DNA of 32,910 nucleotides. Source: Prevotella sp. GTDB lineage: Bacteria > Bacteroidota > Bacteroidia > Bacteroidales > Bacteroidaceae. The notes below the pieces were generated by a model. It had not been told where the DNA came from. It saw nothing but the letters and a program-made list of their open reading frames with translations, and did no database searches. Positions 7,447 through 14,953 of this stretch are shown here, piece by piece; the stretch's first letter is position 1; every line of letters begins with the position of its first letter. A program made the position numbers and the translations under genes. The stretch is from positions 1-32,910 of the forward strand of contig JAFPTC010000075.1 of NCBI GenBank assembly GCA_017400455.1. Reading direction: 5' to 3'.

Positions 7447-7998
7447 ATGCTTTCTTTAGACGATCAGCAAATAAAAGCCTTGCTTCAAAACCCAGCCACA
7501 CAGCGCAAGGGCTTTGAGGTGTTGGTGCGCCAATATAGCGAACAGCTGTATTGGCAGGTTCGTCGAATCGTCATCACTCATGAAGATGCTAACGACACCG
7601 TGCAGAATGCCTTGCTCAAGGCCTGGACCTCCATCGGTACCTTCAAAGGCGACTCAAAGCTCATCACATGGCTCTCGCGAATAGCCATCAACGAAGCTTT
7701 GGACTTCACGCGCCGGCAGAAGAAACATCCCACGGTTAGCACCGACGACGCCGACGTAGGCCTGGCCAGCAGGCTGATGGCCGACGAGTATTTCGATGGC
7801 GACGAGACCGAGGCCCAGCTTCAGGAAGCCATTGCCAGTTTGCCCGATGTCCAGCGCACGGTCTTCCAGCTGCGCTACTATGACGAGATGAAGTATAGCG
7901 ACATCAGTCGCATCCTTGGCACCTCAGAAGGAGGCCTGAAGGCGTCCTATCACCATGCCGTTAAAAAAATAGCTGATTTTTTTCATCGACACGATTAA
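7447..7998 (+). CDS. ECF-type RNA polymerase sigma factor
   Basis: This 183-residue group IV sigma factor would direct RNA polymerase to stress- or envelope-related promoters. Region 2 covers about 22-95, with HEDANDTVQNALLKAWTSI (the DAxDxxQ-type motif), FKGDSKLITWLSRIAIN and a basic end RRQKK. Region 4 covers about 120-180, with LPDVQRTVFQLRYYDEMKYSDIS and the helix-turn-helix ILGTSEGGLKASYHHA. It is followed by a one-pass membrane protein that looks like its regulator and by a Spy-like periplasmic protein, a common Bacteroidetes trio. No TAnnTTTG promoter is seen in the 35-bp gap after the transpeptidase gene, so it may be co-transcribed or use its own sigma. Confidence 0.93.
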   Translation: MLSLDDQQIKALLQNPATQRKGFEVLVRQYSEQLYWQVRRIVITHEDANDTVQNALLKAWTSIGTFKGDSKLITWLSRIAINEALDFTRRQKKHPTVSTDDADVGLASRLMADEYFDGDETEAQLQEAIASLPDVQRTVFQLRYYDEMKYSDISRILGTSEGGLKASYHHAVKKIADFFHRHD

Positions 7999-8045
7999 AC
8001 CTATCATAACTAATGCCGTCTATAAGACAGAAAGGAACAAAAACT

Positions 8046-8417
8046 ATGATGAACGAAGAAGATTATCTCAACAGCAAGATGGGCAAACGGAATCCGTTTA
8101 CCGTTCCCGAAGGCTACTTTGAGCAGCTGACCAGTCAGGTCATGCAGAAGCTGCCCGAAGCGAAGGCCGAGAAGCCCGCTTTGATCAAGCGCCTGCGCCC
8201 GTGGCTCTACGCTGCCGCCTGCGTCTGTGTTGGCGTGTTTATTGCTGCCGTAGCCTTCAACAACAACAATGAAGAGGTGAGAAAGCAGATGCGGATAGCA
8301 ACTGCCGAGCAGAAGAGCGTGGAGAGCTACTACAGCGACAGCTATTATGAGGACGAGGCCAACTATGCCATGGTCGACAATCAGGATATCTACGCATATC
8401 TGTTGGCCGAAATGTGA
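8046..8417 (+). CDS. probable membrane anti-sigma factor
   Basis: This 123-residue protein has a short cytoplasmic N-terminal domain (about 1-55, containing NPFTVPEGYFEQLTSQVM, a pattern common at the start of Bacteroidetes proteins encoded after ECF sigma genes). One transmembrane helix follows (about 62-80, WLYAAACVCVGVFIAAVAF), then an acidic, Tyr-rich tail (YYSDSYYEDEANYAM). Position directly after an ECF sigma gene and the topology suggest that it restrains the sigma factor and senses an envelope signal. The anti-sigma role is inferred. ATGATG at 8046-8051 is preceded by AGAAAGGAAC, which supports this start over one at 8013. Confidence 0.75.
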   Translation: MMNEEDYLNSKMGKRNPFTVPEGYFEQLTSQVMQKLPEAKAEKPALIKRLRPWLYAAACVCVGVFIAAVAFNNNNEEVRKQMRIATAEQKSVESYYSDSYYEDEANYAMVDNQDIYAYLLAEM

Positions 8418-8440
8418 TGTTTTTTTAACGATGTGAATTT

Positions 8441-8983
8441 ATGAAGAAGCTACTTTCCACAATGATGCTTGCCCTGCTGGCCATGGGTGTCTATGCACAG
8501 GGCAACGGACAGCCGCAACGGTTCTCGCCAGAGCAGTTTCAGGCTGACCTGGAAGCTTTCATCACCAAGGAGGCCGGATTGAGCCAGCAAGAAGCTGAAG
8601 CGTTCTTCCCTATTTACAAGGAAATGCAAGACAAGCAACGCGAACTCTTCGACAAGCAGCGGGAACTGGCTAAAGTAAAGCCTTCTGACGAGCAGGGGTG
8701 CAGGAAAGCCATTAGGGAGAGCGACGAGATTGATTTGGAGCTGAAACGTATTCAGAAGGCCTATCATCTTCGCTTCCTTAATCACATGTCTGCTTCAAAG
8801 CTTTATGACGTTCTTCAGGCTGAGATGCGATTCCATCGTCGCATGATGAGAAACTGGAACCGTGGTTTTAGCCAGCAGCAGGGCATGTGGCCGCATCAGC
8901 AGCACAACGGCTGGCCCAACCAGCGCAACAACTGGCCCAATCAGCACAATAACAACTGGCAGCGCCAGCAGAAGCAGAATTAA
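8441..8983 (+). CDS. Spy/CpxP-like periplasmic protein
   Basis: This 180-residue protein has a Sec signal peptide (MKKLLSTMMLALLAMGVYAQ, cleavage near residue 20). The mature part is a charged helical body (about 30-135) with LSQQEAEAFFPIYKEMQDKQ and an RFHRRMMRNW-type helix, resembling the LTxxQ/Spy-like proteins that accompany ECF sigma factors in Bacteroidetes. The last 40 residues are low complexity: Gln, Asn, Trp and His, with three WPNQ- or WPHQ-type repeats. A chaperone or stress-sensing role in the periplasm is an inference. It is the last gene of the plus-strand block and faces the DUF3256 gene. Confidence 0.8.
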   Translation: MKKLLSTMMLALLAMGVYAQGNGQPQRFSPEQFQADLEAFITKEAGLSQQEAEAFFPIYKEMQDKQRELFDKQRELAKVKPSDEQGCRKAIRESDEIDLELKRIQKAYHLRFLNHMSASKLYDVLQAEMRFHRRMMRNWNRGFSQQQGMWPHQQHNGWPNQRNNWPNQHNNNWQRQQKQN

Positions 8984-9334
8984 GGGTCCAGATTTGTTGG
9001 ATGGTCCGAGGCCATCGGAAACTTCATTCTTCTAAAACCTGAAAGGTTAAGCAAAAAACATGTTGCACTACTTGCACCAGTTGCACCAGCTGCACCTGGC
9101 GAGTGGTGGAGGCCCGATAGATTTACGAGAGGGCGAGTTTTGTGAAAAAGTCAATGCCGCGTGAAAAAATCTCACGTGAGATTTTTTCAAAACTCGGCCT
9201 CTCGTTATGTAAGACTGCTACTACTTACCCGGTGCACCGCAGGTGTAAGTAGGTGCAGGTAGGTGCAGGTAGGTGTAAGTAGGTGCAGGTAGGTGCAACA
9301 GGTGCAACAGGTGCAAGATAAATCTCAACGAAGG
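8984..9334. other. convergent intergenic region filled by composite repeat 1
   Basis: No gene is seen. The region between the converging Spy-like and DUF3256 genes is mostly occupied by composite repeat 1 (9061-9316). No classical GC-rich terminator with a T tract is visible just after either gene, so the repeat's palindrome may serve both directions. Confidence 0.7.
9061..9316. repeat. composite repeat 1 (TTGCACC arms, CACGTG palindrome)
   Basis: The left arm (9061-9097) is an array of TTGCACC units at a 9-bp period. The right arm (9231-9316) is an inverted array of GGTGCA(A/G) and GGTGTAA units, first at exactly 10-bp then 9-bp period. In the centre lies a 24-bp perfect palindrome (9164-9187; TCTCACGTGAGA between A6 and T6). 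Around it, CGAGAGGGCGAGTTTTG (9126-9142) pairs with CAAAACTCGGCCTCTCG (9188-9204) at 16 of 17 positions. No open frame of note lies inside. Confidence 0.85.
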
Positions 9335-9802
9335 TTAATTGTGTGTGGGCGGTATTGTTGTCAAGGGAAATTCCCGCAGCAGCGACGACCGTTCCACTTC
9401 TGAACGAATGAATTGCCAGGCAGTGCTGTAGACATCAGCTACACGCTCTGTCTGTTTTTCGTTCAGCTGGTACGTACGCCATACATGGATGGCCACCTTG
9501 TTGCTGTCTGTTGGCTGGGCTATGGGCTCAAGTTTCATGTCTAACCTAAGCACATTGCTTATCTGAAGGGAAAGACTGTCGGAAGAGAGAAAAGTCATCT
9601 CGCTTCGGCCGTCGAGCAGATTGGTCACCTCTGCTTTCATGCCCGCTTCCCTGAAATCGACCAAATCCAAGCGGTTGTTCTTTGAAAGGTAGGGAAACAA
9701 ACTGTCGGGCATGGCTTTAAAGAGCGTTGCCATGGATAAGTCCTGCCCTTTACACATCAACGGGGCACAGGCTATAAGTAAAACGATTGTCAGTCTTTTC
9801 AT
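9335..9802 (-). CDS. DUF3256 family exported protein
   Basis: This 155-residue protein of unknown function belongs by appearance to DUF3256, found in Bacteroidales. It has a signal peptide (MKRLTIVLLIACAPLMCKGQ), then the family-typical MPDSLFPYLSKNNRLDLVDF, MKAEVTNLLDGRSEMTFLS and a C-terminal half with predicted strands. It is probably periplasmic or surface-exposed. Its ATG overlaps the stop of the ABC ATPase gene by 4 nt, so the two are likely translationally coupled, and it is the last gene of the ileS-led unit. Confidence 0.8.
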   Translation of the reverse strand: MKRLTIVLLIACAPLMCKGQDLSMATLFKAMPDSLFPYLSKNNRLDLVDFREAGMKAEVTNLLDGRSEMTFLSSDSLSLQISNVLRLDMKLEPIAQPTDSNKVAIHVWRTYQLNEKQTERVADVYSTAWQFIRSEVERSSLLREFPLTTIPPTHN

Positions 9803-10446
9803 AAGTGCAGTGTTATGTCGTATTTCAAGGGCAGGTGCTTGCCGATGCTGGTCACGATGACGGCAGCCCCCAACTGGCCTGCTTCTTGTTTCAGCAGTTG
9901 GGCCATGGCTGCTGCATTGGTGTCGTCCAGGTGGCTGACAGGTTCATCGGCCAGGAGAAAGTCGAATGGCTGCACCAGTGCACGCATCAAAGCTACGCGC
10001 TGCTGCTGTCCGAACGACATGCGGCCCACTTTTGCGTTAAGCTTGTCGGCAATGCCCAGCATTTCAAACCATTGCTCAATCTGCTGGCGACTCTTGTGGC
10101 GAGTCAGCTTGTTCTTAATCTCGACATTCTCATAGGCTGTCAGCTCGGGGAAGAGTCGCAATTCCTGAAACAGGCAGCTGATATGCTCGCGGCGCAAGCT
10201 GATCCACTCCGCAATGCGCAGCCGGCGGGCTTCCTTCCCGTCGAGCAGCACCTCGCCCGTATAATCGTGCCGATAGCCAAGGATATAGCTGCAGAAGGTG
10301 CTTTTGCCCTTTCCGCTCTCTGCCTCTATCAGGTAGTAGGTGCCGCGTTCAAACACGGGGTCCTTTTGCCAGATGTCGGACTCTATTCTCTCAGGCATGG
10401 CAGCGAAGACCTGTGGTAGCACGTTGTGAAACTGAATCTTGTTCAT
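9799..10446 (-). CDS. ABC transporter ATP-binding protein with unusual motifs
   Basis: This 215-residue ATPase is closest in layout to LolD/FtsE-type subunits. The Walker A region is AESGKGKST (42-50), where the usual first Gly is Ala. The Q-loop is at Gln94 (CLFQELRLFPELTAYENVE), the signature is MSFGQQQR (143-150, usually LSGGQQQR), and Walker B is FDFLLADEP (161-169), followed by SHLDD where SALD is usual. The C-terminal His-switch region (VTSIGKHLP) is altered too. No permease gene is next to it, so it must pair with a membrane protein elsewhere or have a non-transport role. It overlaps rsmE and the DUF3256 gene by 4 nt each. Confidence 0.85.
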   Translation of the reverse strand: MNKIQFHNVLPQVFAAMPERIESDIWQKDPVFERGTYYLIEAESGKGKSTFCSYILGYRHDYTGEVLLDGKEARRLRIAEWISLRREHISCLFQELRLFPELTAYENVEIKNKLTRHKSRQQIEQWFEMLGIADKLNAKVGRMSFGQQQRVALMRALVQPFDFLLADEPVSHLDDTNAAAMAQLLKQEAGQLGAAVIVTSIGKHLPLKYDITLHL

Positions 10447-11159
10447 TGGCGTGAAAGTTGCATCATCATCACTGCTGCCAACCCGGCGGTTTCGGTGCGC
10501 AGGCGGCTCTTGCCTAAATCAACGGATATGAAGCCGGCGTCAACGGCCATGCGCACTTCGTCGATAGAGAAGTCGCCCTCGGGGCCGACGAGCACTAAGG
10601 CCGAATCGCCTTTGTGCTGCTGTAGCTCTTGGAACAGGTTCACGCGGGGAATCTCCTCATAGCAATGAGCAATGAAGCGCAGCCCGGAAGTGTGCTGGGC
10701 GATAAACTGCTTGAAAGGAGTCATCTCGTTCACTGTCGGCCGCCATGCTTTCCGGCTCTGCTTCATGGCTGATACCACGATCTTCTCTAAGCGTTGCGCT
10801 TTCACCACCCGACGCTCGGAGAAACGGCAGTCGAGAAGCGACAGCTCGTCGAAGCCCACCTCGGTAGCCTTCTCGGCCAGCCACTCCATGCGGTCCATCA
10901 TCTTCGTGGGCGCTATGGCCAAGTGCAGATGGCCTGGCCATGGGCGCTGTTGGGGAAGCGTCTCGGTGATGGTGTAGGGGCAGTGCTTGGCATTGACCGC
11001 TCCCACTGTGGCGCGATGAAAGTTCCCGATACCGTCCATCAGCATCATCTCGTCGCCCTCTTTCAGCCGCAGCACGCGCACGGCATGCTGAGCCTCCTCT
11101 TCGGGCAACTCCTGACTGGTGGCCGCGTCAGGCACATAGAAGAAACGTTCCTCTTTCAT
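10443..11159 (-). CDS. rsmE: 16S rRNA (uracil1498-N3)-methyltransferase
   Basis: RsmE is a SPOUT-class, SAM-dependent methyltransferase that makes m3U1498 in 16S rRNA. The 238-residue protein has the N-terminal PUA-like domain (about 1-70: RFFYVPD, HAVRVLRLKEGDEM), LAIAPTKMMDRMEWLAEKATEVG (80-102), and the knotted SAM-binding motifs LVGPEGDFS (190-198) and LGKSRLRTETA (215-225). The start codon overlaps the stop of the DUF151 gene by 4 nt. Confidence 0.95.
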   Translation of the reverse strand: MKEERFFYVPDAATSQELPEEEAQHAVRVLRLKEGDEMMLMDGIGNFHRATVGAVNAKHCPYTITETLPQQRPWPGHLHLAIAPTKMMDRMEWLAEKATEVGFDELSLLDCRFSERRVVKAQRLEKIVVSAMKQSRKAWRPTVNEMTPFKQFIAQHTSGLRFIAHCYEEIPRVNLFQELQQHKGDSALVLVGPEGDFSIDEVRMAVDAGFISVDLGKSRLRTETAGLAAVMMMQLSRQ

Positions 11160-11689
11160 TGCTTCCTACGGTTTATTTCGTCTCGCAACTGCGAGGCCAG
11201 CTCATAGTTTTCCTCTTCCACGGCATTCTTCAGCGCAGCCCTCAACCTGGGCGTGTCCATCGAGTTGATGGGAATGGCCACGCCGGTGGCATGCTCGTCG
11301 TAGGGCACACTCTGCTGCGCCATCAGCCGTTCTTCAATATAGAGGGGAATGTGGGAAATGATGCTCAGCAGCACGGCATCGCTGGTTCTCACACGCACGC
11401 TGTTGCCGTCTTCCGTGTCCATCAGCATCACTTGGTACTGTCCGTCATAGACGCCCACGATCATCATCTCATACGACGATGGCAGCAGCTGCAACAAGGC
11501 CTCGGGCAGCATGGTGCGGCAGACCTTGGCGTTGCCCCTGAGGCGTATGAGCAGCTGGCGGGTCATGTCGGTGTCGCACACCACCGACAGAGCCCTCTTG
11601 CGGGGCTCGTCCGTCAGCAGGATGACCGAAAGCTCGTCGCTTCCGGCTATCTGCTGCAGGTTCTCAAATCTCAGTAGTGTGCGCTTCAT
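11156..11689 (-). CDS. bifunctional nuclease (DUF151) domain fused to a UVR motif
   Basis: This 177-residue protein has a DUF151/BFN-type domain (about 1-130: LSVILLTDEPRKRAL, SYEMMIVGVYDGQYQVML, VRTSDAVLLSIISHIPLYIEE) and a C-terminal UvrB/UvrC motif (about 148-177: LRAALKNAVEEENYELASQL). DUF151 proteins with nuclease activity are known in plants; the bacterial role is not settled. ATG at 11689 is preferred; a GTG one codon upstream is also possible. It starts 9 bp after the symporter gene and overlaps rsmE by 4 nt. Confidence 0.85.
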   Translation of the reverse strand: MKRTLLRFENLQQIAGSDELSVILLTDEPRKRALSVVCDTDMTRQLLIRLRGNAKVCRTMLPEALLQLLPSSYEMMIVGVYDGQYQVMLMDTEDGNSVRVRTSDAVLLSIISHIPLYIEERLMAQQSVPYDEHATGVAIPINSMDTPRLRAALKNAVEEENYELASQLRDEINRRKQ

Positions 11690-11698
11690 CACGAGTGA

Positions 11699-12919
11699 TT
11701 ATTTCTTTTCGGGTTTGAACAGCAGGGCAAAGGCCACACCCACCACCAGTGCATAAGCGGCAAAGATGTACCATGCTGCCTGCCAGCTGCCAGCATTGTT
11801 GACCACAGCTTGTGCGGCAATCATGCCCAAGGAGGCGCCCACGCCGTTGGTCATCAGCATGAAGAGACCCTGGGCGCTGGAGCGCACGGTCTTGTCAGTG
11901 CGGCTGTCGACGAAGAGCGAGCCGGAGATGTTGAAGAAGTCGAAGGCCACGCCATAGACAATCATCGACAGGATGAAGAGCCATACGCCGCTGCCAGGAT
12001 TACCCATTCCGAAGAAGGCGAAGCGGAACACCCAGCCAAACATGGCGATGAGCATCACTTTCTTGATGCCGAATCGCTTCATGAAGAAGGGAATGAGCAG
12101 GATGCAGACCGTTTCGCTGATTTGTGAGAGCGAAATCAGGATGTTCGTATGCTGCACGCCAAAGGTGTCGGCATACTGCGGATCGGCGCCAAAGCTGTTG
12201 ATGAACACGTTGGCATAGCCGTTTGAAATCTGAAGGCACACGCCCAGCAGCAGCGAGAAGATGAAGAAGATGGCCATCTCCTTCTGGCGAAACAGGGTGA
12301 AAGCCTTGAGGCCAAGCGCCTCTGAGAGCGACTGCTTCTCCTGGTTGCTCTTCACGGGGCATACTGGCAGGGTGAAGCTATAGCCAAAGAGGATGATGCT
12401 CAGCACGCCTGAAGCCAGGAACTGGTTCTGGTTGTCCTGGAAGCCCATGATGTCAACGAAGAGCATCATGAGGATGAAGCCCACGGTGCCGAAGACGCGG
12501 ATGGGCGGGAAGTCCTTGACGGTGTCCATGCCGGCTTGTGTCAGTCCGTTAAACGCCACCGAGTTGGCCAGCGCAATGGTGGGCATGAAGAAAGCCACGC
12601 TGAAGGAATAGAGGGTGAACAGCGGGCCGAACTGCGTGTTGGCACCATTGCTGTAGCCATACCATGCGGCGGCTATCATGAAGAGACCTGCCAGCAGGTG
12701 GCAGATGCCCAGCATCTTCTGAGCCTGCACCCAGCGGTCGGCAATGATGCCGATGAGGGCGGGCATGAAAATCGATACAAAGCCCTGAACGGAGTAGAAC
12801 CACCCGATATTGTCGCCAAAACCGAGATTGGACAGATAGCGTCCCATACACGTCAGATAGGCTCCCCAGACGGCAAACTCCAGGAAGTTCATGATAGACA
12901 AGCGTACTTTCAAGTTCAT
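11699..12919 (-). CDS. nucleoside:H+ symporter family MFS transporter (NupG-like)
   Basis: This 406-residue inner-membrane protein has about 12 hydrophobic segments and matches the nucleoside:proton symporter family in its N-terminus (LSIMNFLEFAVWGAYLTCMGRYL, then FYSVQGFVSIFMPALIGIIADRW) and its mid-part (FPPIRVFGTVGFILMM). It would import nucleosides. It lies 16 bp after the small 72-residue gene in the ileS-led unit. Substrate is inferred from family only. Confidence 0.88.
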   Translation of the reverse strand: MNLKVRLSIMNFLEFAVWGAYLTCMGRYLSNLGFGDNIGWFYSVQGFVSIFMPALIGIIADRWVQAQKMLGICHLLAGLFMIAAAWYGYSNGANTQFGPLFTLYSFSVAFFMPTIALANSVAFNGLTQAGMDTVKDFPPIRVFGTVGFILMMLFVDIMGFQDNQNQFLASGVLSIILFGYSFTLPVCPVKSNQEKQSLSEALGLKAFTLFRQKEMAIFFIFSLLLGVCLQISNGYANVFINSFGADPQYADTFGVQHTNILISLSQISETVCILLIPFFMKRFGIKKVMLIAMFGWVFRFAFFGMGNPGSGVWLFILSMIVYGVAFDFFNISGSLFVDSRTDKTVRSSAQGLFMLMTNGVGASLGMIAAQAVVNNAGSWQAAWYIFAAYALVVGVAFALLFKPEKK

Positions 12920-12935
12920 AATAATTCTATCGTTT

Positions 12936-13154
12936 TTAGTTAATTAATACATTATTATAATACGCACGCGTGTGACCTTCCTCATCGCGTCGTAGCACTA
13001 TCTCGCCTGGCAGCCACTCGGTATGTGGAATCTCTTCGGTCAGGGGGAAGCAGTTCGTCACCACGCCCTGTTGAATCTCTACCACCGACAGAGTCAGTCG
13101 GGAGAGATCCTCCAATACTATCTCGTGGGATGCTATCCGTCGGAATTTCTTCAT
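12936..13154 (-). CDS. small conserved-looking protein overlapping the DUF4296 gene
   Basis: This 72-residue frame overlaps the 3' end of the DUF4296 gene by 173 nt in another frame on the same strand. The sequence looks like a folded protein: IASHEIVLEDLSRLTLSVV, then VVTNCFPLTEEIPHTEWLPG and EIVLRRDEEGHTRAYY. I recall similar small ASH...PLTEE...TEWL proteins in Bacteroidales, but this is not verified. In the same bases the longer gene encodes a low-complexity Asp/Ser/Arg tail. Start ATG at 13154; stop 16 bp before the symporter gene, so it fits the unit's spacing. No cofactor motif is seen. Confidence 0.65.
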   Translation of the reverse strand: MKKFRRIASHEIVLEDLSRLTLSVVEIQQGVVTNCFPLTEEIPHTEWLPGEIVLRRDEEGHTRAYYNNVLIN

Positions 13155-13926
13155 GCTTGGTGTGGAATCTAATCAGTTGAACGTTGTTCAGGAACAGCAT
13201 GCGGGTGGCGGTAGTGGGCTCAAAGCCACCGTTCAGGTAGAAGAAGCCTTTGATCTTCTTGATGGTTCTGGCTGTGTCCTCCGACACGCGCAGCTGGCTC
13301 AGTCCCGCCACGGCGAAGTGGAGGTTGCGGCTCACCACCGTGTCTTCATATTCCACGGCCAGGTAGACCATGCCGTCTTTGTTGCCCTGCTGGTACATGT
13401 AGTCGCTCATGAACATCAGCAGCAAAGCGTCGCCCCGCCGGTAGCTGGAGTCGGCCTCGATGCTGAAGTCCCAGCGGTTGTAGGGCGGGTAGGGTAGGAG
13501 CAGGGCCGTTGTCCTGTCGGCCCAGATGTTGGCAGTGTCGCCAGTGGCATTGAAGGCGGTGTACTTTCCTATCTCGCCTTCCGATGCGCCCATGGCCATG
13601 GCCTGCTCGTCCAGCCTGGTAGACACCTGTTGAAGCACCTCGTCGAACCGGTCGGCACGGGTGAAATAATACACCAGCGACGAGTCGAATTCGGCTTGCG
13701 TCACGCCATGCTTCCTCAGCACGGCCTCGGTGTAGAGGGCTATTCTGTATTCCTGGTTGCCCTGCGAGGTGATGCCCTCCTGCTGGGCCAGCGCCTTGGC
13801 CATATAATAGTCCACCAGTATATCCTCCATGTCGTCGGGTTGGATATACTGGCTGGGAGTGCCAGGCTTGCAGGCAGCCATGAGCATCAGCCCAGCAGTG
13901 GCTATCAGTGCACAAGTCCTATTCAC
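12982..13926 (-). CDS. DUF4296 domain lipoprotein
   Basis: This 314-residue protein has a type II signal peptide ending LMAAC (Cys19) and an N-terminal DUF4296-like domain (about 25-110: IQPDDMEDILVDYYMAKAL, then HGVTQAEFDSSLVYYF). The family usually follows lspA in Bacteroidetes, as here, overlapping it by 8 nt. Function is unknown. The middle region (about 130-250) has beta-like strands. The last 57 residues are low complexity with repeated RDS/TDS motifs and are encoded by the bases that also encode the 72-residue protein, so the true ancestral stop may have been near residue 258. Confidence 0.85.
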   Translation of the reverse strand: MNRTCALIATAGLMLMAACKPGTPSQYIQPDDMEDILVDYYMAKALAQQEGITSQGNQEYRIALYTEAVLRKHGVTQAEFDSSLVYYFTRADRFDEVLQQVSTRLDEQAMAMGASEGEIGKYTAFNATGDTANIWADRTTALLLPYPPYNRWDFSIEADSSYRRGDALLLMFMSDYMYQQGNKDGMVYLAVEYEDTVVSRNLHFAVAGLSQLRVSEDTARTIKKIKGFFYLNGGFEPTTATRMLFLNNVQLIRFHTKHEEIPTDSIPRDSIGGSLPTDSVGGRDSTGRGDELLPPDRRDSTYRVAARRDSATTR

Positions 13927-14548
13927 GTTTCAGCGAAATCTTGGCCAGTTCTTTCCTGTAGAACAGCAGCAGGGCCACCACGCCCACCGAGATGCTTGAG
14001 TCGGCAAAGTTGAACACGGGGCTGAAGAACACAAAGTCCTCGCCGCCCCAGAAGGGCATCCACTCGGGCCAGGTGGTCTGGATGATGGGGAAGTAGAACA
14101 TGTCTACCACCTTTCCCATGAGGAACGGTGCGTAGCCGTTGCCCAGTCCCACCCACTGGCTGACATGACTGGCTGTGGAGGCTTCGAAGCCCAGCCCATA
14201 GAACATGCAGTCTATCAGGTTGCCGGCCGCGCCTGCCAGCACCAACGCCAGGCAGACGATGTAGCCCCAGCGGGCCTTCTTCTTGGCCTCTATCCAGATG
14301 TAGTAGGCCAGGAAGCCAATGGCCACGACGCGGAAGAGCGACAGGGCCAGCTTCGACCCTATCTGCATGCCCCAGGCCATGCCGTTGTTCTCGATGAACG
14401 AGATGAAGAACCAGTCGGTCACACGAATGCTTTCGTGCAGCTCCATGCTGGTCTTTACCCAGATTTTGATGATTTGGTCGATGAGCAGGATGGCCACCAC
14501 GATGAGGGTCGCCAGCCATCCCCTCGACATCAGTTTCTTTCTGTTCAC
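13919..14548 (-). CDS. lspA: lipoprotein signal peptidase (signal peptidase II)
   Basis: LspA is the inner-membrane aspartyl protease that cleaves the signal peptide of prolipoproteins; several lipoproteins are encoded in this window. The 209 residues include four hydrophobic segments, the N-terminal DQIIKIWVK, NNGMAWG, the motif AGAAGNLID (105-113) and the two catalytic Asp residues, Asp149 (GKVVDMFYF) and Asp183 (FNFADSSI). The protein is longer than E. coli LspA (164) owing to a loop around 115-145 and 155-175, as is common in Bacteroidetes. It overlaps the dksA-like gene by 4 nt and the DUF4296 gene by 8 nt. Confidence 0.95.
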   Translation of the reverse strand: MNRKKLMSRGWLATLIVVAILLIDQIIKIWVKTSMELHESIRVTDWFFISFIENNGMAWGMQIGSKLALSLFRVVAIGFLAYYIWIEAKKKARWGYIVCLALVLAGAAGNLIDCMFYGLGFEASTASHVSQWVGLGNGYAPFLMGKVVDMFYFPIIQTTWPEWMPFWGGEDFVFFSPVFNFADSSISVGVVALLLFYRKELAKISLKRE

Positions 14549-14931
14549 TTGCGTTTCTTCTCCAGTTCTTTCGACTCTACGCTCAGCGTGGCATGGGGCA
14601 CTGCACGCAGCCTTTCGGCCGGAATCAGCTTGCCCGTGATGCGGTCGATGCCGTAGGTCTTGTTGTCAATGCGCATCAAGGCGGCCTTCAGCCCCATGAT
14701 GAACTTCTGCTGGCGGGCGGCAAACTTCATCAGATCTTCTTTCGACTGCGTCTCGCTGCCTTCCTCCAGTGCTTTGTAGGTGGGCGATGTGTCGTCGACG
14801 TCGTTCGAGTCGCGATTGGTCAGCGAGTCCATCATCTGATCGTAGTCGCGCTTGGCCAGTGCCAGCTTCTCGTTGATAATCTGACGGAACTCCTCGAGCT
14901 CCTCGTCAGTGTAGCGTGTTTTTTCTGACAT
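14545..14931 (-). CDS. DksA/TraR-family regulator lacking zinc-finger cysteines
   Basis: This 128-residue protein has the DksA layout: an N-terminal coiled coil (about 8-40 and 55-90) with acidic tip residues DVDD (44-47), then the C-terminal segment YGIDRITGKLIPAERLRAVP. DksA binds the RNA polymerase secondary channel and, with ppGpp, adjusts rRNA and amino-acid promoters. The four Cys of the zinc finger in E. coli DksA are all absent here (for example, GIDRITG where CxxCG is usual). Loss of Cys is known in some DksA relatives. It sits 22 bp after ileS and overlaps lspA by 4 nt, an order frequent in Bacteroidetes. Confidence 0.88.
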   Translation of the reverse strand: MSEKTRYTDEELEEFRQIINEKLALAKRDYDQMMDSLTNRDSNDVDDTSPTYKALEEGSETQSKEDLMKFAARQQKFIMGLKAALMRIDNKTYGIDRITGKLIPAERLRAVPHATLSVESKELEKKRK

Positions 14932-14953
14932 AGACTAATTTGTTGATGTTAGT

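Noticed and set aside
9231-9316. A CRISPR-like or replication-origin iteron array
   Set aside because: Units are only 9-10 bp; no rep or dnaA gene is near, and the array is part of a repeat found elsewhere in the window.
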